A DNA stretch of 64,000 bases, taken from NCBI GenBank assembly GCA_017557635.1, contig JAFYYH010000011.1:1-64000 (forward strand), read 5' to 3'. How positions within the stretch are numbered: position 1 is the first letter of the stretch; each line of letters begins with the position of its first letter. This stretch comes from Bacteroidaceae bacterium. GTDB taxonomy: Bacteria > Bacteroidota > Bacteroidia > Bacteroidales > Bacteroidaceae. Under the pieces are notes generated by a model, which was given only the letters and a program-made list of their open reading frames with translations, was not told the DNA's origin and made no database searches. This document shows, in pieces, positions 31,724-40,690 of this stretch. The position numbers and the translations under genes were made by a program.

Positions 31724-34700
31724 AGTCATTTATTGACCGTAGAGTTACTATATGCATGCTTCTGGTGGCTTTGACGCTGCTGGGCTACTTCTCATACAAG
31801 CAGTTGCCTGTTGAGTTGCTGCCCAATACGGAACTTCCTCAGCTTTACATTACTGCCAATTCCAGGAGTGACCTTACTCCGGCTTACATGGAACAGCAGG
31901 TGGTGATTCCGCTTGAGGGAGCCATCAGCGCCGTGGGCGGTGTCGAGAACATGGAATCGACGGTATCCGGCAGACAGGGTTCCATAAGGGTGGACTTCAA
32001 GAGAGGTACCAACCTTAAGATGACTACAGTGAAGCTGCAGGAGAAGATAAGTTCCATCAGAGGCGATTTTCCGACCGATGTAACCGTCAATGTCCAGCAG
32101 GCCAACCTTACAGGCATAAGCAACCAGTTCATGTCACTTCAGGTGCGCGGATCAGGAGGTGTTGACCGCCTGAGAGCCATCGTGGACAAGGATGTGGTAC
32201 CACGTCTGGAGAGCATTGACGGTATTGCAGGTGTGACGGTGTATGGCGGACGTGTCAAGTCAATCGAGATACGTTCCAACACCGAGGCCATGCAGGCATT
32301 GAATATATCCAACTCACAGATAAGTCAGGCATTGAGCCAATATAACCAGGAGCGTACATTCCTTGGTTTTATCAGCGAGCCTGACAGAAAGTATTATGTG
32401 CAGCTTGACGCAAACTACGACGATGTGTCACAGGTAGAGAACCTGGTTGTTGCACCGGGACCGATATATCTTAAGAATGTGGCAACGGTATTCTTTGACT
32501 ACAAGGAGGAGACTACCATCAGCCGTGTAAACGGTATGGACGCCATATCCGTTTCACTGGTGAACAGCACGGGTGAGAACCTGTTGGACCTGTCCAAGAG
32601 AGCGCTTAAGCGCATTGACGAGGTTAACCGTGAGATAGCCGCTCAGGATATGCAGCTTGTGGTTCAGTCCAATTCGGCTGACCAGATAAGCAACAACATA
32701 TCGCAGATTGTCAAGTTAGGTCTGATGGGCGGACTGCTGGCCATTCTGGTCCTGTGGTTCTTCCTGCGCAACCTGAGTCTGGTGTTCTTTATAGCATTGT
32801 CCATACCGGTGTCGATATTATCGGCCTTCAACGTGTTCTACGCCGCCGATGTATCCATCAACACACTGACCCTTCTGGGAATGGCGTTGGCCATAGGTAT
32901 GCTGTTGGACAGCAGTATAGTGGTGTTGGAGAATATCTACCGTCTGGCATCTATGGGTATGCCGCCCAGGCTGGCTGCCCTGCAGGGTGTCAAGGAGGTG
33001 CGTAAGGCCCTTGTTGCCTCAACGCTTACCACCATAACGGTATTCCTTCCGTTTGTATTCTCTGATGAGCCGATGATCAAGCTCCTGGGTAAGAATATCG
33101 GCTTCTCAATCATATCTACGCTGATATTCTCGCTTATGGTGGCTGTCACCTTCATACCTATGGCTACTGCAGCTATGATGGAGCGTGGAGGCGGAGGCAA
33201 CAGTGTCTTCTTCCAGAAGATGTCCATACATGACCGTCCGCTGCAGATGTATTCGACGGTGCTCAAGACCTGTCTGCGTAAGCCGGGTCCAACCATCGGT
33301 TCGGCTGTAGCCATTCTGGTCATTGCATTTATCTTTGCGCTGGCCCGCAATACAGGTCAGAACCGTCAGGTGGACAGTGACCGAATCAGTGTGAACATCA
33401 CCATGCCTACCGGAAGTACGCTTGACGATACTGACGAGGCAACTGCCACTCTTGAGAAACGTCTGGACAGCCTCAAGTACAAGAAGGATGTGATAAGCCG
33501 TATTCAGGAGGAGCAGGCATCCATCACCGTTACTCTACAGGAGGGCTACAACAAGAAGGGCGGTCCTACCATCAGTCAGTTGGTTGAACAGTTGAGCGAT
33601 GAACTGACTCTTGAGAACGAGATTGATGTTCGCGTAACACCCGGCTATGCCCGCTACAACCAGAATGCATCGGGCCTGAACTCGGTTACACGCTTTATGA
33701 GCGTGCTGGGCGTGGGTGACAATACCGAGCGTATAGTTGTCAAGGGTTCCGATACCGAGACCATGCGTATCGTCTCCAACAACCTCAGATACTATCTGGA
33801 GCAGTTGGAGTTTGTACGTGATGTCAGGGTTGACAACCCGGGCGGCCGCCGTGAGGTACAGCTTACCTTTGATCCGGTGGCTTTGGCATCGTACAATATC
33901 ACCAGTCAGGCCATTACATCGGCTCTGAACTCAATGAACCGCTCCACCAGCACCGGTGCCAGCTTTAAGGTAGGTACCGATGAATATGACATTGTCATCA
34001 TGGAGGACCTCACTGAGGAAGAGGAGGAGATGAGGGCCTGGGAGAAAACCCTGGATGATTTGCGACGCCTAACCGTGACCGATGCAAACGGCGGAATCCA
34101 TGAACTTCAGCAGTTGGCCAATATCCGACTGAGCCGCGGCCCGTCGGAGGTTAGGCGTGTTAACCGTGACCGTCGCGTCAATGTGACTTACTCTATCTCT
34201 CAGAGCGAGGAGCTGCCTAAGGATGTGCTTGACGGCTATCATGACCAGATTGATGATCTGATTGCCAACTACAACCTGCCTTCAGGACTGGCTCTCGAGG
34301 TACAGCGCGGTGATGACTCCACCAGTGAGTTCAAGTTCCTTATACTGGCCTCTATCATACTCATATTCATGATATTGGCATCGGCCTTTGAGTCACTTAC
34401 AACGCCTATAGTACTGCTGTTCTCAATACCGCTGGCTGCCATCGGCTCACTGTTGGCATTGCTGCTGTCGGGTAACAGTCTGATGAACGCAAATACCCTT
34501 ACCGGATTCCTGATCCTTCTGGGCATAGTGGTCAACAACGGTATCATACTTATAGACTATTCGTCGACACTGCGTCGTAGGGGCTATAACCGTATGAGGG
34601 CAATCATGAACAGCGGTTATTCACGCTTAAGACCGATTTGCATCACCACAATCACCACCATTGTCACGCTTATCCCGATGGCAATGGGTGACAATGAGTA

Positions 34701-36417
34701 TGCAGGTGCCATCGGCGCACCGTTTGCTCTGACAGTGATTGGCGGTCTTACCTTCTCGGCCGTGCTGACGCTTCTGCTCATTCCTACGCTCTACATATCG
34801 TTTGAGAACATGAGGGCATGGTATAAGAATTTGGGCCGATACACCCATATCCTGCATGTCATACTCTTTGCAGTGGGCCTGATTCTGATATTTACCACCA
34901 CTCGCGGAATATTCCGTATTCTCATTTACATCCTGGTGCTTGCAGTCGCAATACCCGGAGTCACATACTTCATAAAGAGTTCAGTCAGAATTGCCCGCAA
35001 GGATATTGTCAAGCCTGACGAGCCCATCGTCATTGAGGTACGTAACCTGGTTAAGGTATATGACTGGTACAGCCTGTTCCTGCGTCAGTGGCGCAGCGGT
35101 CTCAACATACGCCGCCGTCTTGGACTGGCACGCACATACCATCATGCAAAGGACTTTGTGGCTCTGTTGTGGCAGGTAGTGGTATTCGGTTATACCGCTT
35201 ATCTGGCCGGATGGTATTTTGAGAAGCAGGGATGGATACTGCTTATGACCATCATCACTCTGGCCGGCGTAAACAATATCCTCAAGGCTATCCTTGAGTA
35301 TATCGCATACAAGTTCAAGGGTGGGGCAGGTGCAGTGAAGATTATCAGAAGGATACTCTACTGGGCTCTGCCGATACTTGCCATGATATTCCTGAGCACA
35401 CGCATTGAGAGCAAGGGATTCATGGTATTCATTGCTGTCGTATGGATCCTGGGCCTCTGCATCAGCAAGACTGCCGATTATCTCTATGAGAACAATATTA
35501 ACGTGGAGCGCCTTAAGGGCGAGACAGCCGGCATGAGACGTGCATGGTTCGTGTTCGTAAAGAGCATTCCCATAATCGGCAAACGCAAGAAGCCGTTCAA
35601 GGCTCTGCGCGGTGTTACGTTTGAGATCCACAGCGGTATGTTCGGCCTTCTGGGACCTAACGGTGCCGGTAAGTCCACGTTCATGCGTATCGTGACCGGT
35701 ATCCTGCGTCAGAGTTACGGAACGGTATTCATCAACGGTATGGATACTCTCAAGTACAGGGAGGAGTTGCAGAGCCTTATCGGCTTCCTGCCTCAGGAGT
35801 TCGGTATGTACGAGTCCATGAGTGCATGGGATTTCCTGAACTATCAGGCCATCCTGAAGGGTATTACCGATGAGAAAGTCCGTAACGAGCGTTTGGACTA
35901 TGTGCTCAAGTCAGTTCACATGTATGAGCAGCGCAACTCGGAGATAGGATCGTTCTCTGGCGGTATGAAGCAGCGAATAGGTATTGCGCTTATCCTGCTC
36001 AACCTGCCGCGTATCCTTGTGGTCGATGAGCCTACTGCCGGACTTGATCCGCGTGAGCGCATACGCTTCCGTAACCTGCTGGTTGAGCTGAGCCGTGACC
36101 GTATCGTGATATTCTCGACACATATCATTGAGGATATAGCAAGTTCATGTAATCAGGTCGTAGTCATAGAGAAGGGCTCACTCAAGTACTTTGGAGAACC
36201 GGGCGATATGGTTAACCTGGCCAAGGACAAGGTATGGCTGTTTGACATTGAGGCATCACGTCTGGGTGAACTTGACGAGAAACTCATTGCCAACCACATC
36301 CAGGACGGAGGTAAGATCAAGGTGCGTTACATATCACCTGAATGCCCGTGGCCGGGTGCCGAGCTTGCTGAGCCCAACCTTGAGGATGCATATTTGTGCC
36401 TATTGAAGAACCTTTAA
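31720..36417 (+). CDS. RND efflux permease fused to an ABC ATPase domain
   Basis: A 1565-aa fusion. Residues 1-1030 are a complete RND permease (TM4 GMLLDSSIVVLENIYR with Asp397; TM10 GIVVNNGIILIDYSS). Two extra TM helices follow (about 1043-1088). The ABC domain begins with IVIEVRNLVKVYDWY (A-loop Tyr about 1114). It is then interrupted by about 175 residues with four likely TM helices, and resumes at PFKALRGVTFEIHSG. Walker A is 1312-1319 (GPNGAGKS), signature FSGGMKQR about 1412-1418, Walker B ILVVDEPTAGLD with D1436 and E1437, and H-loop His1468. All catalytic residues are present. I know of no characterised RND-ABC fusion. The reading frame is open throughout with uniform codon use, so an assembly error joining two genes seems unlikely. 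The next gene is an ABC-2 permease 12 bases away, its probable partner. Confidence 0.92.
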   Translation: MKSFIDRRVTICMLLVALTLLGYFSYKQLPVELLPNTELPQLYITANSRSDLTPAYMEQQVVIPLEGAISAVGGVENMESTVSGRQGSIRVDFKRGTNLKMTTVKLQEKISSIRGDFPTDVTVNVQQANLTGISNQFMSLQVRGSGGVDRLRAIVDKDVVPRLESIDGIAGVTVYGGRVKSIEIRSNTEAMQALNISNSQISQALSQYNQERTFLGFISEPDRKYYVQLDANYDDVSQVENLVVAPGPIYLKNVATVFFDYKEETTISRVNGMDAISVSLVNSTGENLLDLSKRALKRIDEVNREIAAQDMQLVVQSNSADQISNNISQIVKLGLMGGLLAILVLWFFLRNLSLVFFIALSIPVSILSAFNVFYAADVSINTLTLLGMALAIGMLLDSSIVVLENIYRLASMGMPPRLAALQGVKEVRKALVASTLTTITVFLPFVFSDEPMIKLLGKNIGFSIISTLIFSLMVAVTFIPMATAAMMERGGGGNSVFFQKMSIHDRPLQMYSTVLKTCLRKPGPTIGSAVAILVIAFIFALARNTGQNRQVDSDRISVNITMPTGSTLDDTDEATATLEKRLDSLKYKKDVISRIQEEQASITVTLQEGYNKKGGPTISQLVEQLSDELTLENEIDVRVTPGYARYNQNASGLNSVTRFMSVLGVGDNTERIVVKGSDTETMRIVSNNLRYYLEQLEFVRDVRVDNPGGRREVQLTFDPVALASYNITSQAITSALNSMNRSTSTGASFKVGTDEYDIVIMEDLTEEEEEMRAWEKTLDDLRRLTVTDANGGIHELQQLANIRLSRGPSEVRRVNRDRRVNVTYSISQSEELPKDVLDGYHDQIDDLIANYNLPSGLALEVQRGDDSTSEFKFLILASIILIFMILASAFESLTTPIVLLFSIPLAAIGSLLALLLSGNSLMNANTLTGFLILLGIVVNNGIILIDYSSTLRRRGYNRMRAIMNSGYSRLRPICITTITTIVTLIPMAMGDNEYAGAIGAPFALTVIGGLTFSAVLTLLLIPTLYISFENMRAWYKNLGRYTHILHVILFAVGLILIFTTTRGIFRILIYILVLAVAIPGVTYFIKSSVRIARKDIVKPDEPIVIEVRNLVKVYDWYSLFLRQWRSGLNIRRRLGLARTYHHAKDFVALLWQVVVFGYTAYLAGWYFEKQGWILLMTIITLAGVNNILKAILEYIAYKFKGGAGAVKIIRRILYWALPILAMIFLSTRIESKGFMVFIAVVWILGLCISKTADYLYENNINVERLKGETAGMRRAWFVFVKSIPIIGKRKKPFKALRGVTFEIHSGMFGLLGPNGAGKSTFMRIVTGILRQSYGTVFINGMDTLKYREELQSLIGFLPQEFGMYESMSAWDFLNYQAILKGITDEKVRNERLDYVLKSVHMYEQRNSEIGSFSGGMKQRIGIALILLNLPRILVVDEPTAGLDPRERIRFRNLLVELSRDRIVIFSTHIIEDIASSCNQVVVIEKGSLKYFGEPGDMVNLAKDKVWLFDIEASRLGELDEKLIANHIQDGGKIKVRYISPECPWPGAELAEPNLEDAYLCLLKNL

Positions 36418-36429
36418 AGAAGTTGACCA

Positions 36430-37146
36430 ATGTCAGTATTACAGACAACTAAATCATTCGCCAAGCTGTGCGGTTACAATATGAGGATCATTTTTGCCGG
36501 CAAGTTCATCTGGTTCCTGCTGGTGGGCCTGGTCCTGTTCTTCTTCCTCATGTACACCGCTGCGGCTCGTGGCACGACCCTGAGTCACGGTATGGTATAC
36601 AGTCAGCTTATCATACCGGGTCTTCTTCTGGTGTTCTATCCGGCCTGTTTCGGTATTCAGAATGATGCCGATCACCGAATTCTGGAGCTTCTGTTCGGTA
36701 TACCCAACTACATGTATAAGGTATGGCTGTTCCGCCTGGTGATGATATACGTTGAGGTATATCTGATCCTGGTAGTCTACGCCTTCCTGGCCAGAATCCT
36801 GCTGTATCCGGTATCGCCGTTCACAATGGCTGGACAGCTCATGCTTCCGGTCACCCTGTTCGGTAACCTTGCATTCCTTTACTCAACCCTTATACGCAAC
36901 GGAAACGCCGCTGCAGTCATGTCGGTGCTCACGGTTATATTGGCTATGATACTGGGCAATATTCAGCTGGTTGAGAACAAGGTATGGGATGTGACCATCA
37001 ATCCTTATGAGGAGCCCGAGAACATCAACGCTGCCATCTGGAGCCTTACTCTGCTCAAGAACCGCATCGTGATGGCAGTGGCGGCTGTCATCTTCCTTAT
37101 GTCGGGATTGCTAGGCCTGCAGAACCGAGGCAAATTCCTTGGGTAA
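36430..37146 (+). CDS. ABC-2 type permease
   Basis: A 238-aa membrane protein with six likely TM helices: IIFAGKFIWFLLVGLVLFFF, LIIPGLLLVFYPACFGI, LVMIYVEVYLILVVYAFLA, LMLPVTLFGNLAFLYSTLI, AAAVMSVLTVILAMILGNI and a final VMAVAAVIFLMSGLLG. The amphipathic N-terminus and the segment HRILELLFGIPNYMYKVWLF resemble ABC-2 permeases. No soluble domain is attached, unlike the 1128-aa permease upstream. As it directly follows the RND-ABC fusion, it probably uses that NBD. Last gene of the operon; a strong hairpin terminator follows about 40 bases on. Confidence 0.85.
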   Translation: MSVLQTTKSFAKLCGYNMRIIFAGKFIWFLLVGLVLFFFLMYTAAARGTTLSHGMVYSQLIIPGLLLVFYPACFGIQNDADHRILELLFGIPNYMYKVWLFRLVMIYVEVYLILVVYAFLARILLYPVSPFTMAGQLMLPVTLFGNLAFLYSTLIRNGNAAAVMSVLTVILAMILGNIQLVENKVWDVTINPYEEPENINAAIWSLTLLKNRIVMAVAAVIFLMSGLLGLQNRGKFLG

Positions 37147-37175
37147 TTATTTTTGGATAATATTCCAGTAAATAT

Positions 37176-37183
37176 TAACTTTG
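37176..37183 (+). promoter_or_regulatory. Candidate -7 box before pepD (TAACTTTG)
   Basis: Exact TAnnTTTG match touching the left arm of the hairpin at 37184-37213. A transcript from here would start inside the hairpin, leaving a leader of about 60 bases to the pepD ATG at 37250. Confidence 0.5.
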
Positions 37184-37220
37184 GCATATCGGTCACAACT
37201 GTGACTGATATGCTTTTTTT
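37184..37220 (+). terminator. Intrinsic terminator of the pump operon
   Basis: GCATATCGGTCAC pairs with GTGACTGATATGC (one mismatch, 4-base loop), followed by seven Ts at 37214-37220. Confidence 0.85.
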
Positions 37221-37249
37221 ACGTACATAACCATTTAATTATTGAGAAT

Positions 37250-38731
37250 ATGACTATCAAGGATTTACAGCCTAAGATTGTTTGGGATAACTTTTATGGC
37301 ATTACCCGTCAGCCGCGTCCTTCAAAGCATGAGGAGAAGATCCGTGCATGGCTCCTGGACTGGGCTAAGCAGCACAACATTGAGGCTTTTGCCGATGAGA
37401 CCGGTAACGTGATCATGCGCAAGCCTGCTACTCCGGGCATGGAGAACCTGAAGGGTGTCATCATGCAGGGGCACATGGATATGGTTCCTCAGAAGAATGC
37501 AGATGTTAAGCATGACTTTGAAAAGGACCCCATTGAGACTTGGGTGGACGGCGAATGGCTCAAGGCTAAAGGTACGACTCTTGGTGCCGATAACGGTCTT
37601 GGCGTAGCTCTGGCACTGTCAGTGTTGGAATCAAACGATATCAAGCACGGTCCTCTGGAACTGCTGGTTACCTATGATGAGGAGACCGGTATGACCGGTG
37701 CACAGGCTCTTAAGCCGGGCGTCCTGAAGGGCGAGATCCTGCTTAACCTTGACTCTGAGACTGAGGGTGAGATCTATGTTGGTTGTGCCGGCGGTCTGGA
37801 TGCTTCAATCAAGGGCAAGTACGAGCGTAAGCCGGAGCCTAAGGGCTGGCTTTGCTACAGCCTGGCCGTTAAGGGATTCCAGGGCGGTCACTCAGGTATG
37901 GATATCATCTTGTGCCGTGCCAATGCCAATAAGGTAGGCGCGCGCGTGATGTACGCTCTGCTTACCAAGGCCGATGTCAAGCTGATTGATATGGAGGGTG
38001 GCACACTGCGTAACGCCATTCCGCGTGAGTGCTTTGCTACCGTTTACGTTGATCCCGCCAAGCTGGATGTAGCCAAGAAGGTTGTGGCCGATGTATTCGC
38101 AGAGGTCAAGGCTGAGTATGCCGCAACTGATCCCGGCTGCAACTATGTATTCGAGCCCTATCAGTGCGCTCCGGGTGAGACATGTGATCCCGATGAGTGC
38201 CTCTATGTGGAGGAGGGTACAGCTCTGCGTTATATCCAGGCTATCCTGGCTTGCCCGGATGGTGTTGAGCGCATGAGTGACCAGATGCCCGGTTTGGTTG
38301 AGACATCCAACAACATGGCTATGGTCAAGATATACAAGGGTGAGTTCTTTATCGGCAACCTGCTGCGCAGTTCCGTAGACTCAGCCAAGGAACTCCTTGC
38401 ACTGCGTGTCCGCAGCGTCGCTGAACTGGCCGGCTGCAAGATTGAGCTTACCGGCGGTTATTCAGGTTGGGCTCCCAATGCAGCATCACCCATTCTGCAC
38501 GTGATGAAGGAAGAGTATAAGAAGATGTTCGGCACCGAACCTAAAGTTATGGCTATCCATGCAGGTCTTGAGTGCGGTATCCTGAGCGGCGCTTATCCCA
38601 ACTGGGATATGGTTTCATTCGGACCCACATTGATGAGCCCTCATTCACCTGATGAGCGCTGCTACATCCCATCAGTCCAGAAGGTTTGGGACTACCTGAA
38701 AGCAGTTCTCGCTGCAATTCCAAAGAAATAA
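37250..38731 (+). CDS. pepD: Aminoacyl-histidine dipeptidase / cytosol nonspecific dipeptidase
   Basis: Zinc M20-family dipeptidase that hydrolyses a broad range of dipeptides in the cytoplasm. 493 aa, typical of PepD. Metal and catalytic motifs seen are VIMQGHMDMVPQKN (His and Asp), TTLGADNGLGVALAL (bridging Asp), TYDEETGMTGA (catalytic Glu) and LNLDSETEGEIYVGCAGG. The C-terminus has AIHAGLECGILSGAYP and the last ligand region GPTLMSPHSPDERCYI. Single-gene unit with its own promoter candidate and a terminator on each side. It fits with the DPP-IV in a peptide-using lifestyle. Confidence 0.94.
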   Translation: MTIKDLQPKIVWDNFYGITRQPRPSKHEEKIRAWLLDWAKQHNIEAFADETGNVIMRKPATPGMENLKGVIMQGHMDMVPQKNADVKHDFEKDPIETWVDGEWLKAKGTTLGADNGLGVALALSVLESNDIKHGPLELLVTYDEETGMTGAQALKPGVLKGEILLNLDSETEGEIYVGCAGGLDASIKGKYERKPEPKGWLCYSLAVKGFQGGHSGMDIILCRANANKVGARVMYALLTKADVKLIDMEGGTLRNAIPRECFATVYVDPAKLDVAKKVVADVFAEVKAEYAATDPGCNYVFEPYQCAPGETCDPDECLYVEEGTALRYIQAILACPDGVERMSDQMPGLVETSNNMAMVKIYKGEFFIGNLLRSSVDSAKELLALRVRSVAELAGCKIELTGGYSGWAPNAASPILHVMKEEYKKMFGTEPKVMAIHAGLECGILSGAYPNWDMVSFGPTLMSPHSPDERCYIPSVQKVWDYLKAVLAAIPKK

Positions 38732-38737
38732 AAAATG

Positions 38738-38767
38738 AAACGGCTGACGGATTTCCGCCAGCCGTTT
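38738..38767. terminator. Hairpin terminator between pepD and the DUF2807 gene
   Basis: AAACGGCTGACGG pairs with CCGCCAGCCGTTT with one mismatch. It lies between convergent genes and is flanked by A-rich (left) and T-rich (right) sequence, so it could serve both. Confidence 0.75.
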
Positions 38768-38801
38768 ATATCGATTGTTAACTTTATCCTTTTACCCTTT
38801 T

Positions 38802-39605
38802 TTACCAATCGATATCTCCGCTTCCGGTCTTGACTTTCGTGATATGGTCGTATGAGATGCGACCGGAGATATCACCTGAGCCTGCAACTTTAGCTGATAC
38901 GTTGCTGGCATGACCGCTTACTGTTATGTCACCGCTACCGGCGATGCTGGCTGACAGAGTATCGTAAATGTCAACATTGGTTATGTCAACATCGCCAGAT
39001 CCGGCTACTGCAATTGTCAGATTATCCGCTTTGATGCGCGGTGAGAACCAGTCACCGCTTCCGGCAACACTCACGTTTGCATCATCTGCTTCAACACGAC
39101 CCACTTTGAGGTATCCTGAACCTGAAACAGAAGAGTCGAAATCACCGCATGATATCTTCTCGGTTATCAGGTCGCCGCTTCCTGCTACTCTAAGGCTCAA
39201 ATCACCGTCAGTGGCTATATCTGATTTACAGATTATGCTTCCGCTTCCGGCCATTGACAACTGAGTGATTTCAGGTGAGCCAACCCTTACTCTCAGACGT
39301 ACGTTGCGGTAACGGGCCGGATCAATTGAGATTTCAAGTACACCGCGTCTTACATCTGTGTGAAGACGGTTGAATACCTCCTTGTCACCCTCTACGATGA
39401 CATACCTTTCATCGGACTGCTCGTAGAATACATCGAACGGGCATGTGTTTGATACTCCGTCAAACGGCCTTACATCACGCTCCTCAACATCGCAGTCTGT
39501 GAAATCGGCATTCTTGGTTGAAAGCCATACCACCTGTGCGTCAACCAGGTTGCATGAATACAGGATGGCGGTTAATGCAAATAGCAGAAAAGATCTTGTT
39601 TTCAT
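38802..39605 (-). CDS. Head GIN domain (DUF2807) lipoprotein with GSGD repeats
   Basis: A 267-aa predicted lipoprotein (MKTRSFLLFALTAILYSC, lipobox YSC). I use the ATG at 39605; a longer frame to 39644 adds a non-signal leader. After an N-terminal region (ERYVIVEGDKEVFNRLHTDV) the chain is built of eight repeats of about 20 residues, each marked by (A/S/T)GSG(D/S/Y), which should form a beta-solenoid as in DUF2807 proteins. These are common exported proteins in Bacteroidetes of unproven function, some annotated as auto-transporter adhesin heads. Convergent with pepD. No partner gene is apparent. Confidence 0.85.
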   Translation of the reverse strand: MKTRSFLLFALTAILYSCNLVDAQVVWLSTKNADFTDCDVEERDVRPFDGVSNTCPFDVFYEQSDERYVIVEGDKEVFNRLHTDVRRGVLEISIDPARYRNVRLRVRVGSPEITQLSMAGSGSIICKSDIATDGDLSLRVAGSGDLITEKISCGDFDSSVSGSGYLKVGRVEADDANVSVAGSGDWFSPRIKADNLTIAVAGSGDVDITNVDIYDTLSASIAGSGDITVSGHASNVSAKVAGSGDISGRISYDHITKVKTGSGDIDW

Positions 39606-39668
39606 TTTTATAGTGTTTTTGTTCTTGTTTACTGAATACACCATAAAGACGAAACACCAACAGATTTG

Positions 39669-40586
39669 TTAACCGATATCCTGCAAATTATACGGAGTTT
39701 CCTGATAAACGTAGTAATTGAGCCAGTTGGCATAGAACAGGTTTGCGTGCGCACGCCATCTGTCAAGCGGTTTCTTGGCAGGGTCATCGTCCCTGTAATA
39801 GTGTTTGGGGATGGCTATTGGCAGACCCTTGTCCAGGTCACGTCTGTACTCCTTGTCAAGCGTATCGGGCGAATACTCCATGTGCCCGGTGATGAATATC
39901 TCACGTCCTCCGCGGGCCGATACCATGAAAACACCGGCCTCATCGGACTCAGACAGAAGCTTGAGTTCGGGACGTGCCAGTATATCCTCACGGCGAACCT
40001 CCGAGTGACGGCTGTGGGGAGCGTAGAACTCATCGTCAAAGCCGCGGAATATGGGCAGAGGCTCATCAATGGTGTTATGCTTGAATATGCCGAACATCTT
40101 CTCCGGAAGCGGATACTTGGGCACACCGTAAAAATGGTACATGGCAGCCTGTGCGGCCCAGCATATATATAAGGTTGATGTAACATGCGTACGGGCCCAG
40201 TCAAAGATCTCCTTGAGTTCTTCCCAGTACTGAACATCCTCAAACTCCATCTGCTCCAGCGGGGCGCCTGTCACAATGAATCCGTCAAACTTCTGGTCAC
40301 GCATGCTCTCAAAGGTCTCATAGAATACTCTCATATGCTCTACGGGAGTGTTCTTTGAGGTGTGGCTGCGCAGTTTCATCAGCTTGAGTTCAATCTGAAG
40401 CGGCGTATTGGAGAGCAGACGTATCAGGTCTGTCTCGGTTGTGATCTTGATGGGCATAAGGTTGAGCACCACAATGCGCAACGGACGGATATCCTGGCTG
40501 GTGGCACGGCTGGTGTCCATCACAAAGATATTCTCCCCTTTCAGGATCTCTATTGCAGGCAGTTTATCGGGCAGTTTAAGAGGCAT
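39669..40586 (-). CDS. metA: Homoserine O-acetyltransferase (MetA family)
   Basis: Acylates homoserine in the first committed step of methionine synthesis. From the ATG at 40586 the product has 305 aa and starts [15 protein letters not shown], the usual MetA start; the longer frame to 40655 includes the promoter region. The catalytic Cys is C142 in LYICWAAQA. Residue 111 in TGAPLEQ is Glu, reported to mark acetyl-CoA users, whereas Gly (as in E. coli) marks succinyl-CoA users. The neighbouring O-acetylhomoserine sulfhydrylase agrees with acetyl-CoA use. A -7 box TAATTTTG lies at 40653-40660, and a hairpin (40619-40642) lies in the leader. Confidence 0.93.
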   Translation of the reverse strand: MPLKLPDKLPAIEILKGENIFVMDTSRATSQDIRPLRIVVLNLMPIKITTETDLIRLLSNTPLQIELKLMKLRSHTSKNTPVEHMRVFYETFESMRDQKFDGFIVTGAPLEQMEFEDVQYWEELKEIFDWARTHVTSTLYICWAAQAAMYHFYGVPKYPLPEKMFGIFKHNTIDEPLPIFRGFDDEFYAPHSRHSEVRREDILARPELKLLSESDEAGVFMVSARGGREIFITGHMEYSPDTLDKEYRRDLDKGLPIAIPKHYYRDDDPAKKPLDRWRAHANLFYANWLNYYVYQETPYNLQDIG

Positions 40587-40652
40587 AACCGGACTGATTA
40601 TTATAAAACCGAAATATCCACAGCCCCAATCAAGGGACTGTGAATACACCGG

Positions 40653-40660
40653 CAAAATTA
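40653..40660 (-). promoter_or_regulatory. -7 box of metA (TAATTTTG)
   Basis: Exact TAnnTTTG match on the minus strand, 66 bases before the metA ATG. The leader contains an 8-pair hairpin (CACAG/CTGTG plus CCC/GGG, 40619-40642). It does not match the SAM-II consensus as I know it. Confidence 0.55.
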
Positions 40661-40690
40661 GCTAAAACTTAAAACAACTTGTTTTTATTA

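Noticed and set aside
38802-39300. Regular repeats that could suggest a tandem repeat array or CRISPR
   Set aside because: They are codon-level repeats of the GSGD protein motif in the DUF2807 gene, in frame and with diverged third positions.
40587-40652. Possible SAM riboswitch in the metA leader
   Set aside because: Only one short hairpin is present; I could not fit the SAM-II pseudoknot or the conserved downstream strand.
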